Made by a program: the position numbers and the translations under genes
Shown: one piece after another, positions 34,910 to 43,581 of the stretch
Layout of the letters: each line of letters starts with the position of its first letter
Numbering within the stretch: the first letter of the stretch is position 1
NCBI GenBank assembly: GCA_050949905.1
Contig: JBMNGP010000005.1
Span: forward strand, 434,001-498,000
Length of the DNA stretch: 64,000 bases
Source of the DNA: DUML01 sp050949905
Lineage (GTDB): Bacteria > Bacillota > Desulfitobacteriia > Desulfitobacteriales > Syntrophobotulaceae
Reading direction: 5' to 3'
The notes under the pieces: generated by a model
Told to the model about the DNA's origin: nothing
The model's input: only the letters and a program-made list of their open reading frames with translations
The model's database searches: none

Positions 34910-35827
34910 ATGTATGACTTAATAATTATAGGTGGCGGTCCTGCCGGCTTAACTGCGGCTTTATATGCTGCCAGGGGAGGACTTAAAACTGTTGTCGTAG
35001 AAGCAATGATGCCTGGAGGGCAAGCTGCATCGACTGAAATAGTTGAGAATTATCCTGGTTTTCCTAAAGGGATCTCCGGGTTTGAACTGGCAAATTTATT
35101 CTATCAGCAAGCTATTAACCAAGGAGCAGAATTTATTTTCGAACCTGTTGTCCGTTTAGATCTGGCTAACAAAATTAAAAAAATTTATACCGAACAACAA
35201 ACACTGGAATCAAAGGCTGTTATTATTGCCGCCGGTTCAAAACCACGCCCCTTGGGAGTGGAAGGAGAGAAGACCTTCCGTGGCCGCGGGGTATCCTATT
35301 GTGCAACTTGTGATGGCGCTTTTTATAAAGGAAAGCGAGTTGCTGTAATTGGCGGAGGTAATGCTGCTTTAGAAGAAGGACTCTACTTAACCAAGTTTGC
35401 TGCTCAAGTCTATATTATTCACCGCCGTAATGAATTTAGAGCATCATTTCACGCTGTCGAAAAAGTCAGACAAAGTCCCCAGGTTCAGTTTGTCCTGGAT
35501 TCAATTGTTCAGGAAATCAAAGGCAAAGACAAGGTAGAAAAAATTATTATCAGGAATTTAAAAACCGGTCAAGAAAACGAACTGGAAGTTGACGGGGTTT
35601 TTGTCTATGTCGGAACGGAGCCTAATACTCAATTTGGAGCTGATATCCTTCCAACAGATGAAAAAGGTTATATAATTACCGATCCTTTGCTCAGAACAGA
35701 TATTTCCGGGGTATACGCTGCCGGCGATATCCGTAATACTCCTTTAAGGCAGGTGGCAACTGCTGTAGGTGACGGAGCACTGGCTGCAGTTCAAGTAGAA
35801 AAATACCTCATGGAACAGCAAGGGTAA
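34910..35827 (+). CDS. trxB: Thioredoxin-disulfide reductase-type flavoprotein
   Basis: A 305-residue FAD and NAD(P)-binding protein. The FAD site GGGPAG is at about 8-13, the redox-active CATC at 131-134, the second dinucleotide fold GGGNAA near 148, and YAAGDIR marks the C-terminal FAD contact. Thioredoxin reductase returns thioredoxin to the reduced form with NADPH. No thioredoxin gene lies beside it. The electron donor may be NADPH or, as in some clostridial relatives, something else. ATG 34910 with GGTGG upstream is preferred over ATG 34898. Confidence 0.9.
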   Translation: MYDLIIIGGGPAGLTAALYAARGGLKTVVVEAMMPGGQAASTEIVENYPGFPKGISGFELANLFYQQAINQGAEFIFEPVVRLDLANKIKKIYTEQQTLESKAVIIAAGSKPRPLGVEGEKTFRGRGVSYCATCDGAFYKGKRVAVIGGGNAALEEGLYLTKFAAQVYIIHRRNEFRASFHAVEKVRQSPQVQFVLDSIVQEIKGKDKVEKIIIRNLKTGQENELEVDGVFVYVGTEPNTQFGADILPTDEKGYIITDPLLRTDISGVYAAGDIRNTPLRQVATAVGDGALAAVQVEKYLMEQQG

Positions 35828-35916
35828 AGATTAAAAAAGTCGAAATACATTTATTACCATGTACAGGCACTTTCTTAAAAAACTGCCATACCATATATCA
35901 AAAAGGAGGTATGGAA

Positions 35917-36273
35917 ATGTTTTTTGGAAGAAAACAAACTGGCTTCATGAATCAACCGCCAGCAGTTAATATGGTTAATCAGCCTATGGAAGGTTTTGCT
36001 CCTGAGCAAGTTGCTCCGGAAGCTATGTACACTACCCAACCTCATATGGGTTTTGCTTATGACCCGTGTGGGTATTGTGTCCCTTGTTACGATACAGGTA
36101 TGGAAGTTGAACAACCTGAACCCCAAATTTATGTAGTGCAAAGAGGAGACACTGTCTACAGAATTGCTCAAAGATTTGGGCTGGATTGGCGCGAATTGGC
36201 AGGTTATAACCGTCTAGGCAATCCTGATCTTATCTACCCCGGTGAAAGACTGTTTATTCCCCCTCGCTCCTAA
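35917..36273 (+). CDS. LysM-domain protein, possible spore-envelope protein
   Basis: A 118-residue protein with no clear signal peptide. The N-terminal 70 residues are Met/Pro/Gln-rich and include a small cysteine cluster (CGYCVPC). One LysM domain fills about 72-116 (YVVQRGDTVYRIAQRFG to ERLFIPP) and should bind peptidoglycan. The lack of an export signal together with a cysteine-rich low-complexity part resembles SafA-like spore-coat or cortex proteins, but this is inference. ATG 35917 is seven bases from AAAGGAGG; ATG 35911 is too close. Confidence 0.8.
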   Translation: MFFGRKQTGFMNQPPAVNMVNQPMEGFAPEQVAPEAMYTTQPHMGFAYDPCGYCVPCYDTGMEVEQPEPQIYVVQRGDTVYRIAQRFGLDWRELAGYNRLGNPDLIYPGERLFIPPRS

Positions 36274-36333
36274 ACAAAAGATTAATAATTCCTAACCATT
36301 AATTTTCATTTACTCTCTTTCGTGTTATCATAG

Positions 36334-36366
36334 GAGATGCAAAATGTCTAAAACATTTTGCATCTC
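36334..36366. other. Perfect 14 bp hairpin before the rhomboid gene
   Basis: GAGATGCAAAATGT (36334-36347) pairs with ACATTTTGCATCTC (36353-36366) around the loop CTAAA. No T-run follows, so it is not a standard terminator. The left arm contains the ATG at 36344 and overlaps the TAGGAGA ribosome binding site, while the better start of the rhomboid gene lies 40 bases further on. Confidence 0.8.
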
Positions 36367-36406
36367 ACATTTGATTCTAATCAGAAGAAATCGAGGAATT
36401 AAAGAT

Positions 36407-37006
36407 ATGAATTATATTTATAAAAAAGAGTTCCGGGATTATTATATTACATATAGCTTGATTCTCATTAATCTCATAATGTTTATCCTGATGACCTTGG
36501 CTGGGGGTACTACTAATTACAAAGTTTTAATATTTTTTGGGGCAAAAGTAAACCCTTTAATTGAAGCCGGACAGTATTGGCGTTTATTCACTTCCATGTT
36601 TATTCATATTGGCTTTACTCATTTGCTTTTTAATATCTATGCTTTAATTGCTTTAGGTAAATTCACGGAACATATTTTCGGTCATAAGAAATTTGTTTTC
36701 ATCTATTTAATATGTGGTTTAAGCGGCTCATTACTTAGTTATTTTTTCAGTCCTAGTATTTCTGCCGGAGCATCCGGTGCTATCTTTGGACTTTTAGGTT
36801 CTCTGGTAGGCTATGGCTTCAGAAACTCCTTTCTCTGGCAAAGTGGTATAATTACCAATCTTTTAATTGTCCTGGGAATCAACTTATTTTTCGGCTTTGT
36901 TTTTCCAGGAATTGATAACTTTGCTCATCTGGGAGGTCTTTTAAGCGGGATAATCATAGGCTTTGGGCTTCATTTATTAAGAGCCAAAAGACAAAATTTT
37001 CATTGA
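36407..37006 (+). CDS. Rhomboid-family intramembrane serine protease
   Basis: A protease of about 199 residues with six membrane helices. The nucleophile is the serine of GASGAIFGLLG and the partner histidine lies in FAHLGGLLSG. The helix-2 region shows RLFTSMFIHIGFTHLLFN, typical of the family. It cleaves membrane proteins within the bilayer; its target is unknown. ATG 36407 with GAGGAA eight bases before is preferred. The in-frame ATG 36344 would add 21 residues but lies inside a perfect hairpin. Confidence 0.88.
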   Translation: MNYIYKKEFRDYYITYSLILINLIMFILMTLAGGTTNYKVLIFFGAKVNPLIEAGQYWRLFTSMFIHIGFTHLLFNIYALIALGKFTEHIFGHKKFVFIYLICGLSGSLLSYFFSPSISAGASGAIFGLLGSLVGYGFRNSFLWQSGIITNLLIVLGINLFFGFVFPGIDNFAHLGGLLSGIIIGFGLHLLRAKRQNFH

Positions 37007-37038
37007 ATCCTTTAAAAGCAAAAGGGGAGAATAATATT

Positions 37039-37117
37039 AAGCTCACAGATCTTAGCAAGGTGGCCTTCAATAGCTATTAACTGCCATCGATAGTTAAGAT
37101 TTTGTGAGCTTTTATTT
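37039..37117 (+). terminator. Long hairpin terminator after the rhomboid gene
   Basis: AAGCTCACA pairs with TGTGAGCTT, extended inward by ATCTTA/TAAGAT, around an inner branch TAACT/AGTTA. TTTATTT follows. Confidence 0.6.
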
Positions 37118-37183
37118 GCTAAAATAACACAAACCTATGCTAAAATAAAAAGGCAAAAAGAATGCAGGGAAAGGGCATACATA

Positions 37184-39253
37184 ATGAAAACACAAAGTAA
37201 TTATTTTAGACGTGAATGGTTTATCTATGGCTTATTAATTCTCATAGCACTGCTAATAATAGGTAAACTAATTTTCTATCAAATAATCAATGCCGCCGAG
37301 TTAAAAGCCAGAGCAGCAACTTTCAGAACCAGCAGTCAGGCTATGATCTATGAAAGAGGAATGATTACTGATGCTCAAGCTAATGTCTTAGCCAAAAGTG
37401 TACCTGCTAGGGATATATATGCTGATCCTAAATCCTTAACAAACTCACTCTCCAAAGCCCTTACGGCGGGAGAATTAGAAAACAAAATTCAAGAAATTGC
37501 TCATAATTTAGCTCAAATCCTAGCAAAAGACCCTCAAGAAGTTTTAAATCTCCTGAAGCAAGATGCTTCTTGGGTGAGCCTAGCGAGACAGGTAGATATT
37601 GAAACAGCTAAACAAATTTCTGATCTGGCTATTCCTGGGATTGGCTTTACGGATACTTATAAAAGGGTTTATCCGACCGGCACCATGGCATCTTCGGTTT
37701 TGGGTATAGTAAACATGGCCGGAGATGGGGTTGAAGGTCTTGAATATTTTTATAACAGTGAACTAAAGGGAGAAAAGGAAATTAAAGCCAGCCTGGAGTC
37801 TGAGGTAACAAATTCTCCACTTAAAAATGAATTTATCCAAACCGGGTATAATATTTCTCTAACCTTAGACTCTACTATTCAGCATCTGGTCGAACAGGAA
37901 CTTGATAAAATAATTGAAGAATGTAAACCACAAAGGGCAGTAATTTTAGCTATGGATCCCATGACCGGTAAAATACTGGGGATGGGGTCCAGACCTAATT
38001 TTGATCCTAATAATTATACAAATACTAAACAAACTGAACGGAAAAATTTAGCCCTAAGTATGATTTATGAACCTGGGTCAACTTTTAAAATTATCACGGG
38101 AGCCGCCGCCTTAGAGGAGAATGTTGTAAATCCTAATCAGATCTTTAATGATCCTGGTTATATCATTGTTGGTTCCAAGAAAATAACTAATTGGGATTCC
38201 GATTTCAAAGCTCATGGAAATATTACATTTTCTGAAGGGATGAAATTGTCATCTAATGTCGTGCTGGCTCAGGTGGGCAAACTACTGGGTAAAGATGTTT
38301 TTTATACTTATTTGAAATCCTTTGGCTTTGGTACCAGGAGTAAAATTGACATAGCCGGCGAAGAACAGGGTCTCTTAATTGACAAAAAAAATGTTAAGGA
38401 CCTTGAATTAGCAACAATGTCCTTTGGTCAGGCTAATCTAGTTACGCCAATGCAACTGCTGACTGCTATCTGTGCGGTCGCCAACGGCGGAAAACTCTAT
38501 CAGCCTTATATTTTGGATAAAATCAGTTCCAAAGATGGGGAAATACTATTTATTAACCAACCTAAGGTAGTTCGGGAAGTAATATCTGAAACTACTAGTA
38601 AAACAATGACGAATATTTTGGTGGAAGTTGTTGAGGATGGAACAGGAGGCAGAGCCAAAATCCCCGGTATTAAAGTAGCAGGGAAAACCGGTACGGCCCA
38701 AAAAATAAATCCGGAAACGGGAACTTACTCAGCAACTGATTTTATTGTTTCGTTTGTCGGTTATGCACCGGCTGAAAACCCCAAGATTGCAGTGCTGGTA
38801 GTAATTGATACTCCCCGAGCCGAAATAGTACAGGGCGGAACACTAGCTGGGCCACATGTTAAAAAAATTATTGAAAGTGCTTTGCAGTATTATGGAATAC
38901 CTGTTGCCGCAGGTACTCCCAGTGATATTCAGGAAATAAGCCCCGACCCATTGGAAAATCCCACTCCTCCTGATTCTAATGTTCCAGAACAAATAGCCGG
39001 TGAAGGAGAAGTGACTGTGCCAAACCTTAAAGGCCTAACGATGCGTCAAGCTGGAGTAGAATTAAGAAAACACAATTTACGATATAAATTTGTTGGTAGT
39101 GGGCTGGTATTTCAGCAGTTTCCTGAGCCGGGAAAAGTTGTCAATCAGGGCGACACTATTGAAGTGATTTTTCATAATGACGATATTACAAATCCTAATC
39201 ATGATTCTGGGGAAGACCAGACTACTGATCAAGTGAAAAGGAAGGGAGATTAA
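37184..39253 (+). CDS. Class B penicillin-binding protein with PASTA domain, FtsI/SpoVD-like
   Basis: A 689-residue transpeptidase that cross-links peptidoglycan. After a short cytoplasmic tail and one helix (about 13-35) comes the dimerisation domain. The transpeptidase domain follows with STFK at 299-302, SSN at 356-358 and KTGT at 501-504. One PASTA domain (about 607-665, VPNLKGLTMRQAGVELRK) is followed by an acidic tail. Spore formers use such a PBP for division or cortex synthesis (SpoVD). It lies outside any division/cell-wall cluster and directly before three aminopeptidase genes, ending two bases before the first. Confidence 0.9.
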   Translation: MKTQSNYFRREWFIYGLLILIALLIIGKLIFYQIINAAELKARAATFRTSSQAMIYERGMITDAQANVLAKSVPARDIYADPKSLTNSLSKALTAGELENKIQEIAHNLAQILAKDPQEVLNLLKQDASWVSLARQVDIETAKQISDLAIPGIGFTDTYKRVYPTGTMASSVLGIVNMAGDGVEGLEYFYNSELKGEKEIKASLESEVTNSPLKNEFIQTGYNISLTLDSTIQHLVEQELDKIIEECKPQRAVILAMDPMTGKILGMGSRPNFDPNNYTNTKQTERKNLALSMIYEPGSTFKIITGAAALEENVVNPNQIFNDPGYIIVGSKKITNWDSDFKAHGNITFSEGMKLSSNVVLAQVGKLLGKDVFYTYLKSFGFGTRSKIDIAGEEQGLLIDKKNVKDLELATMSFGQANLVTPMQLLTAICAVANGGKLYQPYILDKISSKDGEILFINQPKVVREVISETTSKTMTNILVEVVEDGTGGRAKIPGIKVAGKTGTAQKINPETGTYSATDFIVSFVGYAPAENPKIAVLVVIDTPRAEIVQGGTLAGPHVKKIIESALQYYGIPVAAGTPSDIQEISPDPLENPTPPDSNVPEQIAGEGEVTVPNLKGLTMRQAGVELRKHNLRYKFVGSGLVFQQFPEPGKVVNQGDTIEVIFHNDDITNPNHDSGEDQTTDQVKRKGD

Positions 39254-39254
39254 A

Positions 39255-40310
39255 GTGCCGAGGAACTCATGGGAGGTAGCTCAAGAAGCAATTCAGCTTT
39301 TAGGCGGCAGAGCTGGTGTATCAGGCTATGAACAGCAACTAATCCCTTATCTGGAGAAGATTTTCGAACCTTATGATGTTGAATTAACAAATGATTTCAT
39401 GAATAACTGCTATATTACAAAAAAAGGCTTTAGTACGAGCGAAACCGTAATGTTGGCCGCTCATGTAGATGAAATAGGTCTAATGGTTACTCATATCGAC
39501 TCCCGCGGGTTTGTTCACTTTCAAACTGTGGGAGGGATTGATGAGCGTACCTTGCTCAATCAAGAAGTAATAATACATGGACATCTAGATATTAAAGGAA
39601 TTATTGGTGCGAATCCTGCGAGAGTAGAAGCGAGCAAAAAATCTATTAGTATAGATGATTTATTTATTGATATAGGTTATCCTTCGCAAGCTGCCCTAGA
39701 GCTGGTTAAACCCGGAGATATAATTAGTATCAACCGGAACACCTCAGAAATGCTTAATAAAAGAATTACCGGCAAAGCCTTGGATGACCGAGCGGGAATT
39801 GCTGTTTTGGCAGTTTGTATTAACGAACTTTCTCGGCTTAAACATCCTCACAAGGTTGTAGCTGTGGCAACTGTCCAGGAGGAAGTTGGTCTGAGGGGGG
39901 CAACCACTAGCTCGGATATTCTTGAGCCGGAGTTGGCCGTTGTAATTGATGTAACTCATGCTCAAACTTTAGATACTAAAAATCAAGTTAACACCATTTT
40001 GGGGAAAGGACCGGTTATTGCTCTGGGACCTAATATTCATCCCCTTACTTTTGCCGCTTTAAAGAATGCGGCTGAAGAAAATCGAATACCGTATCAAATT
40101 CAAGCCGTTGCCGGCCCAACTGGTACCGATGCTAGGGTAATTCAATTAAAAGGCCGGGGAATCCCAACAGGTTTACTATCTATTCCTCTTAGATATATGC
40201 ATACTTCAGTAGAAACTGCTTCCCTGCAAGATATAGTAGATAGTGGCAAACTTCTTGCCTATTATTTATCATCTTTACCGGATAATTTGGAGGAATATTC
40301 ATGCTATTAA
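39255..40310 (+). CDS. M42-family aminopeptidase, first of three
   Basis: A 351-residue metallopeptidase. The dimetal and catalytic residues are in place: His in AAHVDEIGL, Asp in GKALDDRAG, the Glu pair in TVQEEVGLRGA, Asp in VVIDVTHA, and His in RYMHTSVE. M42 enzymes form large tetrahedral dodecamers that trim peptides in the cytoplasm. The start is GTG 39255, right after the PBP stop. Its end overlaps the second M42 gene by ten bases, so the three are one transcription unit. Confidence 0.92.
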   Translation: MPRNSWEVAQEAIQLLGGRAGVSGYEQQLIPYLEKIFEPYDVELTNDFMNNCYITKKGFSTSETVMLAAHVDEIGLMVTHIDSRGFVHFQTVGGIDERTLLNQEVIIHGHLDIKGIIGANPARVEASKKSISIDDLFIDIGYPSQAALELVKPGDIISINRNTSEMLNKRITGKALDDRAGIAVLAVCINELSRLKHPHKVVAVATVQEEVGLRGATTSSDILEPELAVVIDVTHAQTLDTKNQVNTILGKGPVIALGPNIHPLTFAALKNAAEENRIPYQIQAVAGPTGTDARVIQLKGRGIPTGLLSIPLRYMHTSVETASLQDIVDSGKLLAYYLSSLPDNLEEYSCY

Positions 40311-41326
40311 AAGAGTTATGTAATTTGCCCGGCGTTTCGGGCAATGAGACAGAAGTCCGGGATTATATCCTTGAGCTTATTAAAGACAGGGTGGACAGTT
40401 TCAGAATAGATAAAATAGGGAATTTGCTGGCAGAAAGCAAAGGTTTTGCTAGTGAGAAGCCTAAAGTTATCTTAGCTGCTCATATGGATGAAGTTGGCTT
40501 ACTAATAACAGATATTACTACCGATGGCTACCTAAAATTTCAACCGCTGGGAGGGATAGATCCCAGAATCTTGGTAGCTAAAACAATATACTGCGGTAAT
40601 AACAAAATCATTGGGGTGATTGGTTCCAAAGCTATTCATTTACAAAAGCCGGAAGAGCGCAAACAAGCTCTAACTCTCGATGAATTATATATAGATATCG
40701 GTTCGGTCTCTAAGGAAGATGCCGAGCAAAGAGTAAAAATCGGAGACTATGTATCCTTTACCACTGAATTTGAACAAATAAATTCCGAACTTTATAAAGC
40801 CAAGGCCTTTGATGATCGGGTCGGTTGTGCCATATTAATCGAATCCTTAGCCAATAAGTATAACTGTGATTTAATTGCAGCCTTTACTGTCCAAGAAGAA
40901 GTCGGCCTCAGAGGTTCTCAAGTAATCAGCAATTATTTAGATGGTGATTTGGCTATAGTAATAGAAGCTACCAATGCCAATGATTTAGGAGAAACACTTC
41001 CGGAAAATCGGCTGGTGGAAGTAGGAAAAGGGCCTGCTTGTTCACTGATGGATAGTGCCACGATATATCAACCCGAGTTGATCCGGAAAGTAACAAAGCT
41101 AGCTGCTGATCATCAGATTCCGTTACAGTTTAGGAAAGGAACAGCTGCAGCCAATGATGCCGGCAATATCCACCGGGCGGGGCAAGGCATTCCAACCATA
41201 ACTCTTAGTGTTCCCTGCAGATATATTCATTCTCCCAATTCACTTCTAAGCCTTAGAGATTATGAAAATTGTTTAAAACTGGTGCAAGCTATACTCAAAA
41301 ATATCAATATATTTTGCTCCAAGTGA
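40301..41326 (+). CDS. M42-family aminopeptidase, second of three
   Basis: A 341-residue paralogue of its neighbours. The metal-site motifs are AAHMDEVGL, KAFDDRVG, TVQEEVGLRGS and RYIHSPNS. The third aspartate (VIDxT in the family) is replaced by glutamate in VIEATNAND, a conservative change at a metal ligand. GGAGGAA precedes ATG 40301 inside the end of the previous gene. Either it has its own specificity or it works as a partner subunit of a mixed complex; the sequence does not decide. Confidence 0.9.
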   Translation: MLLKELCNLPGVSGNETEVRDYILELIKDRVDSFRIDKIGNLLAESKGFASEKPKVILAAHMDEVGLLITDITTDGYLKFQPLGGIDPRILVAKTIYCGNNKIIGVIGSKAIHLQKPEERKQALTLDELYIDIGSVSKEDAEQRVKIGDYVSFTTEFEQINSELYKAKAFDDRVGCAILIESLANKYNCDLIAAFTVQEEVGLRGSQVISNYLDGDLAIVIEATNANDLGETLPENRLVEVGKGPACSLMDSATIYQPELIRKVTKLAADHQIPLQFRKGTAAANDAGNIHRAGQGIPTITLSVPCRYIHSPNSLLSLRDYENCLKLVQAILKNINIFCSK

Positions 41327-41344
41327 GCAGTATAGGAGGGTTAT

Positions 41345-42343
41345 ATGGCTGAGAACTTTTTGACAGATTATGGTTTATTAATGGATCTATCCCAAAAATT
41401 CGGTCCTTCTGGTAATGAAAAAGAAGTTAGGGATTTTATCAAAGACCAAATCAGTAGTGTTGTAGATGCCATTGATACCGACACACTGGGAAATCTTATT
41501 GCTCACAAAAAAGGTAAGGGCTTAAAAATAATGATTGCATGTCACATGGATGAAGTTGGGGTAATAATCACCCATATTGATGAGCAAGGCTATTTATATT
41601 TTGCCCCCGTCGGTGGCCTGAAAAATACTGATCTTCTCGGTAAAAGAGTAGCTTTCAGGAATAACCGAATTGGTATAGTATGTAAAGAGCCGGTCAGAGT
41701 AGGAAAAAACACTACGGACAAAATATATATTGATATTGGTGTAACTGGGGAAAGCGAGGCTAGAAAGGAAGTTGGGGAAGGCGATATGGCTGTCTTAGTT
41801 GGCAGTTTTGTGGAAACTGACAGCTGTCTTATCTCCAAGGCTTTAGATAATCGGCTAGGTTGTTTTCTAGCTATTGAATTACTAAAAAAAGTTCGATGCG
41901 AACATGAGCTCTTTTTTGCTTTTACCTGCCAAGAAGAAGTTGGGGCCAGAGGGGCAAAAACTGCAGCCTATAGCATACGTCCGGATCTGGCTCTGATAAT
42001 CGACACTACTAGAAGTTATGACAGTCCTCCGGAACGTAAGCAACCATCTTTAGGTCAAGGTGTAGCTATCAAAGCTATGGACAGATCAATTATTGTTTCT
42101 CCCAAAATTAAGAATTGGATGGCTAATATTGCTTACCAAAAAAAGATCGCTTATCAGTGGGAAGTTATTACAACCGGCAGTACTGACGCAGGGCCTATTC
42201 ACCTTACTGGGGGAGGAATCCCTACCGGTGGAATAGCTCTTCCCCTAAAAAATCTTCATACGGGAAACGAAATTGCTGCAAAAACTGATATAACGGCAGC
42301 TTTTAAGCTCTTGCGGGAGCTAATTCTAAATCCCTTGGCCTGA
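41345..42343 (+). CDS. M42-family aminopeptidase, third of three
   Basis: A 332-residue paralogue with ACHMDEVGV, KALDNRLG, TCQEEVGARGA, LIIDTTRSYD and NLHTGNE. The second aspartate of the DD pair is Asn, but the bridging metal Asp is kept. It starts 18 bases after the second gene with AGGAGGG upstream and is followed by a terminator, closing the PBP-M42 unit. Confidence 0.92.
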   Translation: MAENFLTDYGLLMDLSQKFGPSGNEKEVRDFIKDQISSVVDAIDTDTLGNLIAHKKGKGLKIMIACHMDEVGVIITHIDEQGYLYFAPVGGLKNTDLLGKRVAFRNNRIGIVCKEPVRVGKNTTDKIYIDIGVTGESEARKEVGEGDMAVLVGSFVETDSCLISKALDNRLGCFLAIELLKKVRCEHELFFAFTCQEEVGARGAKTAAYSIRPDLALIIDTTRSYDSPPERKQPSLGQGVAIKAMDRSIIVSPKIKNWMANIAYQKKIAYQWEVITTGSTDAGPIHLTGGGIPTGGIALPLKNLHTGNEIAAKTDITAAFKLLRELILNPLA

Positions 42344-42351
42344 TACCAGAG

Positions 42352-42378
42352 ACTTCCCTCCAAAAAGGGGAGTTTTTT
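42352..42378 (+). terminator. Terminator of the M42 operon
   Basis: ACTTCCC/GGGGAGT stem (one G-U pair) with an eight-base loop, followed by six T residues. Confidence 0.8.
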
Positions 42379-42444
42379 ATCATTTGCTTATTTCTAACGC
42401 AAGTTTTAAATAAACATGGGGATTCTATAAATGGTTTAAATTAA

Positions 42445-42489
42445 TGTGCAAATAAACAAAGTTTTAGCAGGAATATGTTTATTTGCACA
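42445..42489. promoter_or_regulatory. Inverted-repeat operator at the gap promoter
   Basis: TGTGCAAATAAACA (42445-42458) and its exact complement TGTTTATTTGCACA (42476-42489) are separated by 17 bases. The right arm contains the likely -35 box TTGCAC (42483-42488). The size and symmetry indicate a repressor-binding pair rather than a hairpin of use in RNA. The DeoR-type regulator encoded after pyk is the nearest candidate. Confidence 0.75.
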
Positions 42490-42513
42490 GAATATATATG
42501 TTTATATAAACAT
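42483..42513 (+). promoter_or_regulatory. gap promoter with a second palindrome over the -10 box
   Basis: TTGCAC (42483-42488) and TATAAA (42505-42510) are 16 bases apart. The -10 box is embedded in the perfect palindrome ATGTTTATATAAACAT (42498-42513), which repeats the TGTTTAT element of the upstream inverted repeat. Confidence 0.65.
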
Positions 42514-42538
42514 CACAAATGTAGGAGGTCAATAAAAA

Positions 42539-43552
42539 ATGACTGTAAAAGTTGCAATTAATGGTTTTGGTAGAATTGGAAGGTTATGTTTAAGAGCATT
42601 TTTGGAATCAAGCCCAGGACAGGTCGAAATCGTCGCTGTCAATGATTTAGGCAACCCGGATCTGCTGGCACATTTATTTAAATATGATTCAATTCACGGC
42701 ATTCTTCCCTATGATGTGCAAGTAACTGGGGATGTAATGAAAGTAAAAAACAGTACTGTGAAACTGCTTGCTGAGAAAGATCCTGCTAAATTACCATGGA
42801 AAGAATTAAATGTCGATGTGGTTATTGAATCTACCGGCCGCTTTGTAGATAAAGCTTCAGCTAGCAAACACCTCGAAGCCGGAGCCAAAAAAGTTGTCAT
42901 TTCAGCTCCGGGTAAGGAAGAAGATATAACTATAGTTATGGGTGTTAATGACGACAAATATGATCCTCAAACACATCATGTTATCTCCAATGCTTCTTGC
43001 ACAACAAACTGTCTTGCTCCGGTCGCTAAAGTGATCTTAAGGGAATTTGGTATTGAACAGGGCATGATGACCACAACCCACTCTGTAACTAATGACCAGC
43101 GAATTCTTGATTTTGAACATAAGGACTGGCGGCGGGCCAGAGCAGCATTCCAATCAATGATTCCAACTACCACAGGTGCAGCTAAGGCTGTAGCTTTAGT
43201 GCTGCCAGAACTTAAGGGTAAATTGAACGGCATGGCTATTAGAGTTCCAACTCCAAATGTTTCCGTTGTTGACTTTGTTGTTAATGTCAGCAAATCAACA
43301 ACTAAAGAAGAAGTAAATGCTAAGTTAAAAGAAGCTGCTGCTACCGACCTTAAGGGTATTATGGAATATACCGAACTTCCCTTAGTATCCAAGGACTTTA
43401 ATGGTAACGCCCATAGTTCAATTGTTGATGCCCTCTCTACGATGGTAATCGGTGATAAAATGGTGAAGATCCTTTCCTGGTATGATAATGAATGGGGTTA
43501 TTCTAATCGGGTTATTGACTTAGTTAAACTCATTGCTTCCCGAGGTCTTTAA
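42539..43552 (+). CDS. gap: Glyceraldehyde-3-phosphate dehydrogenase
   Basis: A 337-residue phosphorylating GAPDH, converting glyceraldehyde-3-phosphate to 1,3-bisphosphoglycerate with NAD. The Rossmann start INGFGRIGR, catalytic Cys in SNASCTTNCLAP, TTHSVTNDQRILD, and the WYDNEWGYSNRV segment are all present. AGGAGG precedes the ATG. The next gene is pyk, 29 bases on; pgk, tpi and eno, the usual partners, are not here. Large inverted repeats cover the promoter, so the gene is probably repressed by a sugar-phosphate-sensing regulator. Confidence 0.97.
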   Translation: MTVKVAINGFGRIGRLCLRAFLESSPGQVEIVAVNDLGNPDLLAHLFKYDSIHGILPYDVQVTGDVMKVKNSTVKLLAEKDPAKLPWKELNVDVVIESTGRFVDKASASKHLEAGAKKVVISAPGKEEDITIVMGVNDDKYDPQTHHVISNASCTTNCLAPVAKVILREFGIEQGMMTTTHSVTNDQRILDFEHKDWRRARAAFQSMIPTTTGAAKAVALVLPELKGKLNGMAIRVPTPNVSVVDFVVNVSKSTTKEEVNAKLKEAAATDLKGIMEYTELPLVSKDFNGNAHSSIVDALSTMVIGDKMVKILSWYDNEWGYSNRVIDLVKLIASRGL

Positions 43553-43581
43553 TTCTTTAGATGGGAGAGGGAGGTTAAGCT

